A stretch of DNA of 64,000 nucleotides from Blastomussa wellsi (Eukaryota > Cnidaria > Anthozoa > Scleractinia > Plerogyridae). Shown here in pieces: positions 38,401-50,621 of this stretch. Position 1 is the first letter of the stretch; every line of letters starts with the position of its first letter. The stretch covers positions 3,296,317 through 3,360,316 of the forward strand of contig OX393570.1 in the NCBI GenBank assembly GCA_947652115.1, read 5' to 3'. Under the pieces are notes generated by a model that saw only the letters and a program-made list of their open reading frames with translations, ran no database searches and was not told the DNA's origin. Both the position numbers and the translations under genes were made by a program.

Positions 38401-41400
38401 TGATGTCGATGTTAACTGTTTCCAGTGCCTTTGCGTCGATGATACCCTGATTTTCAAGATCATCCTCCAATTCAACAATTCTCTTGTCACGATCACCAAG
38501 TTCTGCTTTCAAATCTACGATTTCTTGGTCTTTGGTTGCATGCGTCTTTTCTAGTTTTTTGATAAGTCCTTTGGCTCTTTGAAGTTCTTGTTCCAAGGGT
38601 GGAATAGTATTCTTACGCCACTCGAGCATCTTGTCTTTATCTTCTTTGTGTCTGTCTCTCGCCGCTTGGAGTTTATTTTTGAGCTCAGCCTCGCTCTCTC
38701 TTAAACGATGAATCTCGTCTCCAAGTAAGTCCATTTCGACTTTCTTTTCATTCAGTTCGGCTTCCAATCTTGCCATCTTGGTACGGTAGGTGGCCGTATC
38801 ACACTTTGCTCTTTCCTTCTCGCGAAGTACATCCTGGCAACTTGCTTCCAATTCTTGATACTTCTTTCTGCTGACAACATCTTGGTTTTGCTTGAGAACA
38901 TCCACGGCGCCCATTTCGTTCTGCAGGGCCTTGAATTTCTTTTTTAATAGGGAAAGCTCATTTTCAAATTTGTTTTTCTCATATTTAAGCTTCTCAATTT
39001 CGATCTTCAAATCGGAGTTCTTCTTTTCAAGACCAGCGTAGTTTTTCTCTAGTTTTTCGTTTTCTTCCTCAAATTTTGCATTTTTATTTTCATAGCGTTT
39101 AATTTCACTTTCTTTTGACGCCAAGCGACGCTGGAATTCTTCTACATCCCTTTGCGCTTTCTGGTAAGTTTTCTTTTCTTCTTTCAGCGTGGCTTGTAAA
39201 TTTGTAATTATCTCTCTCAGGCGATCTTGATCTTCGTCAGATCCTTGTGAAATTGTCACCTCTTTTTCTCGAATTTCCAACTCGAGTTTCAATTTTTGGT
39301 TGTTAAACTCTTGAAATTTTTCTCGGTACTCCGAAAGTTTGTTCCTCAGGTCCTCTAGCTGTACATCACTTGTTCCAGATTGAGAAATAATTCCAGTCGA
39401 CAATTCCTTTCTCAACTTGTCGATAATTGCTTGAAGCTCAGCAATTCTCCCTTCAAGGATCCTCTTTCCTTCGGTAGCAGCTTTTGAGCTGACATTGGCT
39501 TCTTTCAGCTGACTACGGAGGTTGTCAATTTCCTTGTTAGCTAACTTAATCTTGTTCCTAGAGTCATCTACTTCACGTTGAACCTCCTTCAGTTCTCGAT
39601 CTCGCATTTCGATCTCCACCTCTAGCCTATCGGCCTTCATTTTATATTCTTCACGCTGATTTTCTGTATCATGCAACTTCGAGTCCATCTCTTCCACGCT
39701 TACTTGGAGTTTGGCAAAGTTGTCTTCGACGAGACGAAGATTTTTCTGTAACTTTGCGTTCTCTCTATCTTTCACGTCGATATCTTCTCTTAACTCCAAA
39801 ACAACTTCCTCCCAGCGATCAGAATCTTTGTTGCCGCTCTCCAGAATAGCGTAGAGCTCGTTTATTTTGCGTTGTTTTTCTACAGCAAGGCTATCCTTGT
39901 CAAGCAGGTCGTTTTGGGCAGCTTCCAGCTGCTGCTGTACCGCTCTAAGTTTGACAGTTACGGCAAAGTGTTGCACCTCGGCAGTACTTATCTTGGTCTG
40001 TGCGTCTTGTAACTCGTCTTTTAAGAGCTCAAGTTCGCGTTCCGCTGATTGGGATCGATCACGTATCATACTTAACTCGTCCGCGGTTTCCTGTAGCTTC
40101 TTTTCAAGCTCCTTAATATCACATTCTTTTTCTTTAAGGTTTAACTCCAGCTGATAATTTTTGCCTTCAGCGTCTCCCAGCTTGATTTTGTAATCATTTA
40201 GCTGCTCACATGAAACGTTGTATTCCATTTCTGCCTGTTTGAGCTTCTCATTAAGCTCCATATTCCCATCGGTAAGGTCTCTCAGAGCGTGTGGGTCTTG
40301 ACCGAGATCAAACCCTTGGTCCTCTATATATGTTGATTTTACATTGGCTACTTGTACAAAAGAAATGTTAATAACATCTTGTTTCTCTGCCAATTTAACT
40401 TGGAGGTCAGCTATCTGATCCTCAAGCCTGCTTATGGTGCCAACTGTATCCTTTTCATTTTCTTGGAGCTGCAGATTTAACTCGCTGATTTTATTCTCTA
40501 GTTCCTCGATCGTTTTTCGATTTATTTCGATTTCGTTCTTCAGTTGCCGGATCTCAGACTCGAGATCTTCGTTATCTCTTTCTAAGTCTTTTCTTTTCTC
40601 CATCGCCTCTGTCAGCTTATTCTCACGATCTTCTATTTTCGATATAGCCATTCTGCAGTCTTCCAAAGCAAGATCTCTTTCCCCTTGCATACGCGTGAGG
40701 TTCTTCTTTAAGTCAGCCAAAGTTGTCCTTCGCAGTTCATTCAGCTCTTGCTGTGTCTTTGACTTCTCCTCTCTTAACGCGTCGCATGCTTGTTGGCTTG
40801 ATTCCAAACTGGACTCTAAGAATTCAACCCTCTGCTCCAGATTGCTCTTTTTCCCTTTTAACCTCTCAACTACTGCATTGTAGTCTTCCTTTTCTTTATC
40901 ACGAACGCGTAAAGACAAGCGAAGGTGTACATGCTCTTCGTCAATAGAGAGAAGCGTTTCGTGCGTCTCCTCGAGACGTCTCTGGGTTTGGTCTAACTGA
41001 CTTTGTAGGGATGAAATTTCATTCGCATCCGCCACGCCCTTGGTTTCTAAAATTGTCAGTTGTTTTCGAGACTCCATGAGGTCTTTTTTGACATCATCTT
41101 TCTCTTGGTTGCTCCTTCCCAACATTTTTCTGGCGTCGTCCAGCTTCTTTTGAAGTGTGGTAACATTGTTCTGAAACTCAATCACTTTCTCTTGTGCTTT
41201 CTTACCATCAGCGTCTGCTTTTGAAAGGCGGTCCTCGAGGAATTGTAGCTGTTCTTTCAACTGACCCTCACGATCCTCGCTCTTCCTTAATAGTTTCTCC
41301 AAATCGTAAGTTCTTCCATCCGATGTACCGTTTAAACTTTCTTCTGAAAACTCTTGTTGTGGTGATGCTGATTGGACGATAGACACGTTCGCCACAGTTT

Positions 41401-44400
41401 TTTGCGTGTAATTTCTCATCTCCAGAAGCTGCAATTGAAGCTCCTTTATGTGATTACGGTTGAACTCATTTGCACTCTTAAGAGCTTCTAACTCTTTTCT
41501 TGTGGAGGTGACAGTGTTCTCCAGAGTGGCGATCTTTCGCCTGGCTGCGTTAAGCTGCGAATCCTTCTCTTTCACATCTCCATTTAACCGACTTATAAGG
41601 CGATCTTTCTCATTAAGCTTGTTACGACATTGTTCTAGTTCTGGCTTGATTTTCCTTAATTTTGTCTCCAAGTCATTGACCTGACTTTGCACATCATTTC
41701 TTTCCTTAGTCAGAGCTTTGTTGCTTGTTTCAGTGATGTTTACCTTGTAAGAGAGCGAGTCTACATCTTGTTGAAGCGATTCTTTTGCGTCAATTTCTTC
41801 CCGTACTTCTTTTTGCAGGTCGTCGATCGTGTTTTTTAGAATTTTTGTACGAGAGTCCAAATCTTTGTATCTTGCTTCCAGTGATTCATTTTTGGCCAAG
41901 GCAGTTCTTAATTCCGGTCTCAAATCTTCCAGCTCTTCTTCCAACGCTTTGCATTTTTGAGTCAGTGATACCACGGTAGCTTCGTGCTTCTGCGCTGTCA
42001 TCCTAACCGTCTTGTTTTCTTTGGCCTGTTTTGAGAGTTCAAACGTTTTGTTGTTGTAATCTTGTTTGCTTTGGGTCAGTTTGGAATTGGCATCGCCTAG
42101 ATAGTCTTTTAGCTGGTCGCGCTCAAGAGTTAGAGTCTCAGCCTTTTTCTGCAGCTTTTCGACTTCCAGGGAGAGTTCCTCTTGTTTTTCCCGTAGGTCA
42201 GTACCCACCCTATTCAGGTCATCTTCCTCTTTTTCTAAGGCGTTGACCTTGTTCTCCAATTCAACTACCTTTCTTTCCCAATCTTCATTTTCTGTATTGG
42301 CGCTGTTCAGATCCCTCTGCAATGAAACAATCTTGCCTTCATAGTCTTTCATGTTGCTTTGAAGGTGTTCCTCAACCTTTCGCAGCCTGTTGTTTTCGCA
42401 CTCAAGTTCGTAGATCCTCTGACGGAGAGACGACAGGTCGCCCCCTTCAAGTTCCTGTGTCTGTTTGTTAGAATAGCGCACTTCAACTGATTTGAACTCT
42501 TCCTCGTTTCCTACCTGTTTTGGTTCCACGTGATGAAGCTTTTCAATAACGGCAGCAAGCTCTACTTCCACGTTGTCTCTTTCCTTTATTGCCTTTTCTA
42601 GCTGGCCTTCAAGCTTGCTGATATTATTTTCTCTGTCGTCAATCTCCTTATTTAAATGCTTTATTTCGTCATCTTTATAACTGCAATCGGCCCGAGCACT
42701 TGAAAGATCTGTCTGGCTCATATCGTATTGCGAGTTAAGTTCAGATAATTTGTTGCTCAACTCGTCAATATTGGTGTTCCTGAGTGTCAACTCAGTCCTG
42801 TATTGCTCCACCTCTTCTTGAGTTTGAGCAAGCTTCTTCCTCAAATTATCGGCAACCTTGCGGTCCTTGTTGCTCTTGTCAGACCAGTCTTGGACTTGGT
42901 TCTCAAACACTGTTTTCTCTTTAAAAGTAGTGTCCAATTCGCCATCCAACTGTAACAGCTTCTGTCGGAGATCAGCATTCTCCTTTTGCAGGTAGTCTTT
43001 TTCATCCTCGGAATCTCTTGACTTACTCTCCAGCTCCGCGATTTTTATGGAAACTTGGTAGAAATCTCTTTGTATGGACTCTTTCTCGTTTACACTGACT
43101 TTGTAATCACTATCAAGGTCTTCATATTTCCTCTGGTGTTCCAAAGTGTCCTCGTACAGCCTTTCCATTTCCTTATTCAGCTGCTCCAGTTTAATTTCAA
43201 GCTTGGCAATGGCATCTTCTCGAGCATCGATATCATCCTGCAGCTGCACAATTTTTGCCCTCAGCTCTTCTACAATTTTGTCTTTCTTGATTGTTTCCCT
43301 TTTGTCGTTCTCTATTATCCTCTCCGCCTTTGCCATTCTGCTTTTCAGGTCACTGTACTCGTTTCTGAGTCGCCCATAGTTACCCCTTTCATTTTCAAGC
43401 TGAGCAGCAATCTTGTTCTTTTCCTTGCTCTCGTCTTCATACTTGTTCTCCCACTTGTTGATATCTGTAGAGGCCCCATCAAGTTTTATCTTCAATTCAT
43501 AGTTCTCGCCTTCAAGTCGCTTGACTGCAATTCCTAGCTGTTCTAAGTTCTTCTTAAGCAGTTCATTTTCGCCTTCAAGCATATCATCTCCAAATGAAAC
43601 CACTGAATCTGGTGGAGCCGACTGATGGTTCACATCACTTTGTACTACAGTGATGTTGTAAATTGATTCCCCAGTTTCGATAAACCGCCTATCCTGTTGA
43701 TATTGAAGGTCCCGAATTTCTGCCTGCGCAGCGCGAAGATCGCCTTCCAACTGGCTTATCTTGTCTCGAAGCGATCTTTCTATGTCCTGCAAAGAGAAGA
43801 CATTGTCTTCTGCCTTGACTCGAGCGTCCACAGCCATCCTTATTTCATATTTTCCATGGACAAACCTCTCCATAACTTCGTTCTTCTCCTGACGCAATTT
43901 CGCAATAGTCCGCTCGTATTCATCGTGGTGATCTTCAGCTCGACCAAGTTCCTCGGAAAGTTGGCTAATTTTCTTCTGAAGGACTTCCACGTTAGCTTCG
44001 TACTTGGTGACCTTCTGCTTTAACTCCAAGATAGTTTTGTTTTGAAGATCGTTGATGACAATTTCCAACCTCTCGACCTGCTTGGTTTTGGTAAGAAGCT
44101 CCTCCTTGCGCGAGTCAGCCTTCCTCTGACTCTCGACCAAAGTCTTTTGCAAGTCGCCTATTTTGCTGCTCTTTTCGCGAAGTTCCGTCCACAGCTTCTC
44201 AATTCGAATGTTAAGGTCATCTTTCTGTTGTGTAAGGCTGTCTTTTTCCAGATTGTACTGCCCAGTTGATAGTTCTATATGCCTCTTGATCTTCACATTC
44301 TCTTTCTGGCATTCTTGATACCTCACTTCGACGTCGTCGTAGCTGGTCTGTAGCTGTTGATATTCAAGTAACAGCCTTTGATACTCCTCTGCCCATTCGT

Positions 44401-44503
44401 GATTGGTCTCCGTTATCAACGCGATGCCCGATTCCTCATCGCCAATGACCGTCGTGGTCCGAGCTTCTGTCAGTAAGCTCACTAGTTCATCAGCACTTGA
44501 CAT
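35433..44503 (-). CDS. Giant coiled-coil protein B (2812 aa), paralogue of C
   Basis: Two exons: 44503-38135 (2123 codons, from ATG) and 37502-35433 (689 codons plus TAG), joined in phase 0 as '...LVYQ|VNMLKEDKEELE...'. The join reproduces the continuous sequence of gene C at the same point ('LTYQINALKEDKEELE'). The protein starts 'MSSADELVSLLTEA', then shares 'RTTTVI.DE' with C and stays collinear for its whole length. By eye, identity is high in the rod (about three in four residues around 'LEASCQDVLREKERAK') and low in the tail. The rod is long coiled coil, broken by hydrophobic linkers such as 'YNITVVQS', 'ANVSIVQSASP', 'INISFVQVANVKS' and 'VETVESATFVTFGDD'. The tail is charged and Ser/Thr-rich after an 'LFRSTSESR' motif. 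No catalytic domain, signal peptide or membrane segment is seen. Function unknown; a structural rod is inference. Confidence 0.87.
37503..38134 (-). other. Gene B intron bounded by a 12-bp direct repeat, containing a MITE fragment
   Basis: The 632-bp intron has donor 'CAG|gtaaaa' and acceptor 'ctatcag|GTAAAC'. The plus-strand sequence 'TTTACCTGATAG' occurs at both edges, 37498-37509 and 38130-38141. Gene C has no intron here. The donor-proximal part (about 37951-38127) is a fragment of the TTAGAGCG MITE family. Confidence 0.85.
37951..38127. mobile_element. MITE, TTAGAGCG family, copy 2 (both ends missing)
   Basis: Shares 'acacaaagcg', 'gttttggttttact', 'ctgattggtt', 'accaatcac' and 'agtaatgcaaaa' with the other copies. 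The right end stops where the coding sequence of gene B begins, without the usual terminus. Confidence 0.7.
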
Positions 44504-44673
44504 GGTGCTAAGCTCACTTGTGTGATCTGTCGCTTAAGACGATCGATAGTTTCCTTGCACTTACTCGCAATGCAACGATATCGTCATACAAACTGAAATT
44601 CAAAGAGCGTATGCATAGTTTATTATCTCTTCTGTCACTCTAAGCTTGAAAATATTCAGTTAGTCTAAAGGTA

Positions 44674-44765
44674 ACGGGGAAGCTCGGTGGCTCAATGATT
44701 AGTGCGCTGGGCTCCGGCTTTATGGATCACTAGACTAGCATGCAGACTTTACCTTTTTACCTTAA
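44674..44765 (+). mobile_element. SINE (family S1), deleted copy with head and tail
   Basis: The head 'GGTGGCTCAATGATTAGTGC' matches the tRNA-like start of the 20186 copy, and the tail 'atgcagactttacc' matches its 3' end. The body is missing. Confidence 0.6.
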
Positions 44766-45662
44766 AAGATAATGGAAACAAATCGTCCTTAGATGAGTCT
44801 TAGACATGTTTGCATTCAGAAGGCTTGAAAGCAAATCTGTTTGAAACACAGCCAAGTCAAGGCAAAGTTGCCTTATACTTTTATTGTTTGGTCCTGCTAA
44901 CTACTAAAACATGACTGAGTTTTACGCCTTTTTAGCATAACCTACATTAAAACAAATTGTGACTGCAATATCCTGTCCGGCCATCTCTGTTAACGTTCAT
45001 GTTGCGCCTAACTATAAAGAACGTACGTTTGAGTGTCACAGCTGGCAAAAATGTTGAGACACAAACACAATGTACCGGAAGTGATAAGCCTGACATCAAG
45101 TCAAGGCTCTAGGTATTGCACCATCTGTCTTGAGTTGTTAGCATGTGCCCGTGTTGAGCAAAAATAAAAGGTTAGGTTCTCTCGATGTTCTCTCGATCTG
45201 ATATCCACCAAAGAACTGTAATAGGGCCACACCTGCAACAAAAAAACGTCCCTCGTCGTATTCTCAAAAATAGAACATCCCAAAATATTTAAGTGTGATG
45301 CATTAACCATGGACATTAGCTCCTTTTCAAAGTGTATTTAACAATAATAACAGCATGGAAATTGTATTTAACACTTAGTGGAGAAAGAATATGGTCGAAA
45401 TATGTGCATCCAAAATGATAAAGAAAATAAATGCTAAAAGAAGGCTGGGAAAAGTTTCAGTTTTTTTTTAATTCAATTCAGATTTCCTAGGTTGAGATCG
45501 TGTAATACTCCGCCCACCAAGAACGGATTTGGTGCCTCTTGGCGCAATTGAAATTAAAATAATATTTAAGATAAGGGATAGCTGTAAAGGAAAGCTTGTC
45601 TTGTTGTTTGAAACGCAAAGAAATTTTAATCCATCAACAATGAGCTGTATTTTACTAGAATG

Positions 45663-45855
45663 ACACCTGTTCACTGCATTTAAATTCGCTTTAAATTAAA
45701 AGTTGTTTCTGAAACGGACACCCACGACAACCAAAACTATTATTACATTGCTTTCAATAACACCTGTTTGCTGTTATTTAAATTCGCTAAAGTTGTTTCT
45801 GAAACGGGCACGCACGACAGCGAAAATAATTATTTGCTCTCAATACCACCTGTTT
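45663..45855 (+). repeat. Tandem duplication, about two units of 95 bp
   Basis: Both units carry 'cacctgtt', 'tttaaattcgct' and 'aaagttgtttctgaaacg', then 'cacgac'. A third partial 'cacctgttt' follows. Confidence 0.7.
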
Positions 45856-46532
45856 CTTCACGTACAGCCCTGTTCGCTTTATCTACTTAATTTAGATATT
45901 AGTAGTCTTAATTTTTACTCTTTTGAGGACCATTACACACTCAGAGGCTTAATTTGATAGCTTGAAATTGAAGAAAGACTATGCCAGAAGTACTAGTTTT
46001 TCAATTTTCATTTTTTAATAGAATCGATAGATAGTTAGAATAGCTTACCGAGCGAAGTACAAAGCAGTTGCAATTTGTCTTCATTTAAATGTAAGATTAG
46101 GAAATTCATGGGGTAGCTTACAGAGCTTAATTCGATTTTGAATATGTAATTTTTTACTTTGATCTTGCGGTGGTTCGCCTCGTATGGGGTCGGCCTATAG
46201 CTCTTTCGCGTACTTCCAATGGCTGTTTACTTTTCTTTCGTATTTTATTCTTAATGCAATGAATTGTTATAAGTAAATGATTATCTAGCGTTTTTTAGCC
46301 ACTTTCAAATTTAAACCGGAGTAAATACGCAGTAAGAACTATTTAGACTACAGCAAAATTATTTTTTTTAGGATAGAAAGCTGACACAACCTTCTTAAAA
46401 TTTGGAACAAAGGGTGAAAATTCGGTTAACAAGCCAACACACCCCTGGCGACTCTACTCTTTTCAGCCGTGGTTGCTTGGTTTGTTTATTGAATAAGGTT
46501 CGAAGTACCCTGCGCTCTACGGAAATTATTTT

Positions 46533-46651
46533 CAGCCCTGCCCTGGGTGCTAGAGTGTTTTTTTTTGCCTCGATCATGAGCGGCTTCAATAAAAAATCAA
46601 AATCACTTATAGCGGCTTTGATCCCTTTGGTTCCCAGGGCAGGTTCGAAAC
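46533..46651. mobile_element. Hairpin element with 'CCCTGCCCTGGG' ends
   Basis: 'GCCCTGCCCTGGG' near 46535 is complementary to 'CCCAGGGCAGG' near 46635. Unclassified short repeat; the overlapping open frame starts without ATG. Confidence 0.4.
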
Positions 46652-47955
46652 AGTGTGATGAGATCGCTCAACTTCTGAAATTATTTTAATATTTTTGCAT
46701 GCCAATTTAAGATGAAAACCGATCGAACGTGAAAGAAACTACGATAAACGAGATACAAAGCGATTTCTGAAGTTTAAAATAATCTTAACTGATTTCTGCC
46801 CTTAATACCGCCAAATATCATACTTAAAGAAAGTAAATCAACTGACGCAATCGCCCGCTTGGGAACTGTTGGTATTGCGTGTCTGGGTGCAAAAATAAAG
46901 GAATTAATACCTTTACGGCTTCAATCCAAATTGTCCAAAAGAAAAAAAATCGTAAATCTGCAACAGACGATACATAAAAATACAAAGATTGAGATAAATT
47001 GGTACTCTAGTACGCCGAAAAGAACATCGTTAAGTGTCTTGTTCACTCACCTCGTTCAACAACTCGTGGGAATGTTCTGCGGGAGTGTCCCGAAGCTAAT
47101 AAATCATCATTCACTTTGGGTGAATGAATTGCAACAGTGGCAGGTTGATTGACTCACTTTTGGCGATATTAAAGTAAATACGTAAGCGGTGAACTGGTTT
47201 CCTAGGCGGAGCCTTCGTATATGAGTATTACGGCAAGATTTTGTTTTATCGCTTAAATCAGTGCAGTGTGCTAAGCTCTAGAGTTCGATGACTCGTTTCT
47301 CCGAACAGAAAACATAGTGCAAAATCTGCAAATGGATACCGGGCAAAAGATTTTTAATAGCTCACCTGCATTTTACTGAATCTTGATACATGCATTGGCC
47401 AGAGGGCAAAATGAAAAGAAAATTGCGATAGCGATAATTGTCAGTTTTGGGTCTCCCCGGTCCGTTGCTCTTTCCATAAATTAACCAGCCACCAAATTAA
47501 TTTCAATCTCTACTTCTTCGGGGTAGTCCTTCCGTTTTACAGTGAAATTATCAAAGATGCCTAAATAAAACAAATTGAAGATAAACAGTCAGCTTTTTTA
47601 GTGTCTCAAGATGTGTTTATACAAGAATGTAAAAGGTTTTCAAGAGTGATAATTTTTATAGGATGGGATTAGAACGCTATTTCTGATTTTAGAGTCGCGC
47701 AAGGGCATTAAAATAACAAGCACAAACAGAGGATCAAGAAAATATCCTGATTCCGATATAAGGTGAAGCGTTGGCGGCTGTTCTTTTACATTGTTTCACG
47801 CAACTCAGACATTTTATTTCTCAAACTCATTAATAATTCATCGCGTTAAGACAAAGGAAATCAGAACCGTCAAGGTTTGAAAACGTGATCTTAATTAGCA
47901 TAGATTTTTACGATTTTATTTCTTCGTTTTCTCCGTAGTTTTAGTTTTGTTTGAA

Positions 47956-48073
47956 AAGATATATCAAACACTCGAAGTTCGTCAAAAATACTCCGCTGCG
48001 CGTCGTATTTTCAACTCTCTTCTCGGTGTTTGAAATCGTGATGAAACACTGTCTCTCGTGTTTGATATATTAC
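47956..48073. mobile_element. Palindromic MITE-like element with 'ATATATCAAACAC' ends
   Basis: 'GATATATCAAACAC' at about 47957 pairs with 'GTGTTTGATATATT' ending near 48071. About 118 bp. Confidence 0.65.
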
Positions 48074-48392
48074 TTAGTGCACCCACAAACAACATGACAG
48101 GTGTATGTTATTCATACACACGGGAAAGACAACTGAAGAAATCAATCAAACAATTTAATAGCAAATAAGCCAAACGACGAAAACTTTTAAACGTTTCAAA
48201 AAGTTTTGACTGAATTTGTTTTTCACATAATGCAATTTGTCGACCAGAATGAATTTCCGCGGGTTTTTTCTCGAACGAGACATAGAAGATGCGTGCACAT
48301 TACTATTTGAGGCATTATTCGGTTGTAATATTTAGTTTTTAGTGTTTATCCATTCACTGTCGTAAAGACAAACCTAAAGTAATTACTTTGGC

Positions 48393-48531
48393 CAAGGTGA
48401 ACCAAAAAAACTCGAAGTAATTACACGTAGCCGACACAAAGCGCTAGAAAACATCCGCGTCACGATTGGTTTTGGTTTTACTTCTGATTGGCTGAAAAAG
48501 GGCACGAGATTTTTAAACCAATCACTAAGTG
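48393..48531. mobile_element. MITE, TTAGAGCG family, copy 3 (internal part)
   Basis: Contains the family core 'cacgattggttttggtttta' (20 bases), 'cttctgattggct' and 'aaaccaatcacta'. Terminal inverted repeats are missing. Confidence 0.7.
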
Positions 48532-48539
48532 TCAGAGGG

Positions 48540-49320
48540 TACCAATCCCATTCACAATTCCCATTCGACAATTTTTTCCAAATCCCACTTCCCAGTGCTC
48601 ATATCCCATTACCACCAGCAGAATTCAGAAAAAAGCCAAAACAAAGTCAGCCATTTGCCAAACAGTACAAGCGTGAATGACGGCCAGAAGAGGCCCAAAG
48701 TAAAATGAATTTCAGCCAACGCTACGTCAGCCATTGTCAAACAATAGACGCCTAAATGGCACCTGAACCTAGTTCAGTATTCTGTCCGGTCAGAAGAGGC
48801 CCAAAGGATAATGAATTTCAGCCCACTGGATGCCAGCCATTGCCAAATAATACACGCGCCTAAACGACACCTGAACCGAGTTCAGTATTCGTGCCCGGCC
48901 AAAGAGGCCCAGTATAACCGGCGACTACACAGGTAAAAATACGGTTAACAGTAAGCAATGACGACAAAAGCGACACAATCCGAATAACAAAAAATATTAA
49001 GAGTATTAACCTCTAAGTTCACTGCTCGAGGCTGAAGCTCGTCCCCGCGCTCGAGGGACCGCTTATTGTTGGGCCGGTTGAGCTGACGGCTGCACTTGCG
49101 CACTTGCCGTGGGTTTTACGGTGAAGGAGCCTGCCAACAAGACGAGGCCTGTTTACTTTTATTTTTATTTATTTTATTTTATTAGCTTTGCCCTAAGAAT
49201 ACAGAGAACAACAACAACAACAAAAAACCCTGAACAAATTATCTGGTTCGTTTCCATGCTTTTTTGTCACATTCCAGCGTTTCATCAGCTCCCGTGGAAC
49301 ATTTAGTCCAATTTGAATTG
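48540..49320 (-). pseudogene. Decayed copy of the 5' region of the zinc-knuckle gene element
   Basis: Two to three degenerate units with 'agaggccca' and 'cacctgaacc.agttcagta' (about 48670-48910) match the satellite at 52330. The sequence near 49000-49020 matches the exon 1 end and donor of the zinc-knuckle gene, with its start codon changed to GTG. 'cattccagcg' and 'atcagctcccg' near 49275-49300 match the region upstream of that gene's TATA box. No second exon is found. A dead duplicate of promoter, exon 1 and intron repeats. Confidence 0.55.
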
Positions 49321-49333
49321 TAGAAACTCTTAA

Positions 49334-49549
49334 AGGGCCCTGGTCAGCCTCCGCCATTTTCGATGCCATCAAAATTATGGAAATTGCATGGTGAAGCGTG
49401 ATATTATTGCATTGCTATAGGTTATGTCACTGAACGTGATTAGACTACCATCAGCAAGTTTCTCAGTGATCTATTTCGTTTGTACACGTTCCGCGTAAAT
49501 ATAATACTGGAACTCTCGCATGTAAAAAGGCGTAGCTGACTAGGGCCCT
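49334..49549. mobile_element. piggyBac-type MITE with TTAA target duplication
   Basis: Terminal repeats 'AGGGCCCTGGTCAGC' and 'GCTGACTAGGGCCCT' are bracketed by TTAA at 49330-49333 and 49550-49553. TTAA duplication is characteristic of piggyBac transposons. The 216-bp interior has no open frame. Confidence 0.75.
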
Positions 49550-49733
49550 TTAAGGATTGCATTCCAAAAGCCACCATTTTATGTACCGCCTTTTAAACCA
49601 AAAATAAAGAAAACTGGTCCCTTCAAAGAGTAGCTCGATTGCGATCATTTTCCATCGGCGAATAGAAAGCAGTGAGAGAAGCAAACAGATTCCCAATAGA
49701 ACACGGCTGAGTTTCTAATAAGCTCAATTAGTA

Positions 49734-49978
49734 TAGAGCGGTTTTCAATTGAGTGCCGAAAGTAATAAGCGAATTGCTTTGGTTTTGCATTACTATATCC
49801 TCAGTGATTGGTTGAAAAATCTCACGCCACTTTTTCGACCAATCAGAAGTGAAACCAAAACCAATCGTGACTCGCGCACACACGTTATCCCGCGCTTTGT
49901 GTCGACTCCGTGTAATTTATTATACTTCAAATTTTGATTGGTTTTACTGGATTGTCTCTGCTTTGTAATTGGCCAAAG
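49734..49978. mobile_element. MITE, TTAGAGCG family, copy 4 (inverted relative to the others)
   Basis: Starts 'TAGAGCGGTTTTCAATTGAG' and carries the complement of the family core ('aaaaccaatcgtgac'). It runs directly into a SINE at 49981. Confidence 0.7.
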
Positions 49979-49980
49979 TA

Positions 49981-50289
49981 AAGGTAAAGTCTGCATTCGG
50001 GCCTAGTAGCCCATCAACCTAGTTCCCAGGGTCCTCTCTTTCCCATCCCCTGGAGCGTACTTGCTCCAGGCGGCGGTGAGAGAGAGACTCTGGGAACGAG
50101 GTTGGTGGCCCATCAGGCCGGCGCTTATCCCGGTTTCTGTAGCATGAAGCGACAGAGAGTATTTCTACTCCCCCCTGGATGGGATGCTAGTCCATTGGAG
50201 GGTTACCCCCCAGCAGTAAATTCGCCGGTACCCATTTATACACCTGTTTGAAGAGAGGCACTGGGAGAGTAAAGTGCCTTGCCCAAGAA
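49981..50289 (-). mobile_element. SINE (family S1) interrupted by a nested MITE
   Basis: The body blocks 'ccggcgcttatcccggtttc', 'tgggatgctagtccat', 'gttaccccccagcag' and 'cccatttatacacctg' match the copies at 20186 and 4236. A 91-bp element splits it at 50017-50107. Confidence 0.7.
50017..50107. mobile_element. Nested 91-bp MITE with 8-bp duplication
   Basis: 'ACCTAGTTCCCAG' and 'CTGGGAACGAGGT' are inverted ends. The 8-mer GCCCATCA occurs on both sides (50009-50016 and 50108-50115), while the uninterrupted SINE at 20186 has it once. An 8-bp duplication is typical of hAT elements. Confidence 0.65.
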
Positions 50290-50621
50290 CAACAACAACA
50301 CTTTGTTATCAATATTTAACTTCATTAATTACACTGTACCGCGGGTAGCAAAAGCTAACCTAGGCGGGACAGTAGTATATCCAAACTGGCCATTGTTTCA
50401 CGGATCGCTGATTAAGAATTGGGAAATAATAGGACCCATTGTTCTATGTATGAACAATGAGGTGGATCACTCCGCGAGGCAGTGGAACAGTCGTCCCATA
50501 GCGAAAAGAGCCCCCTCCCACACAAACATCCCATATTCCCATACCTCACAAACCTATCCCAAAACTTAATCCCAAACCTAATATCGCCTAAAGAGTTTGA
50601 TCAGTAACCTTCCCAGCCGCC

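Larger units (their letters stand above)
44504..48390. other. Intergenic region upstream of gene B
   Basis: About 3.9 kb without a supported gene. It contains an S1 SINE fragment, a 95-bp tandem duplication, two hairpin elements and AT-rich sequence. No TATA box for gene B was recognised. Confidence 0.55.

Noticed and set aside
46402..46689. 95-codon frame on the plus strand
   Set aside because: It begins at TTG and overlaps a hairpin repeat; no recognisable domain.
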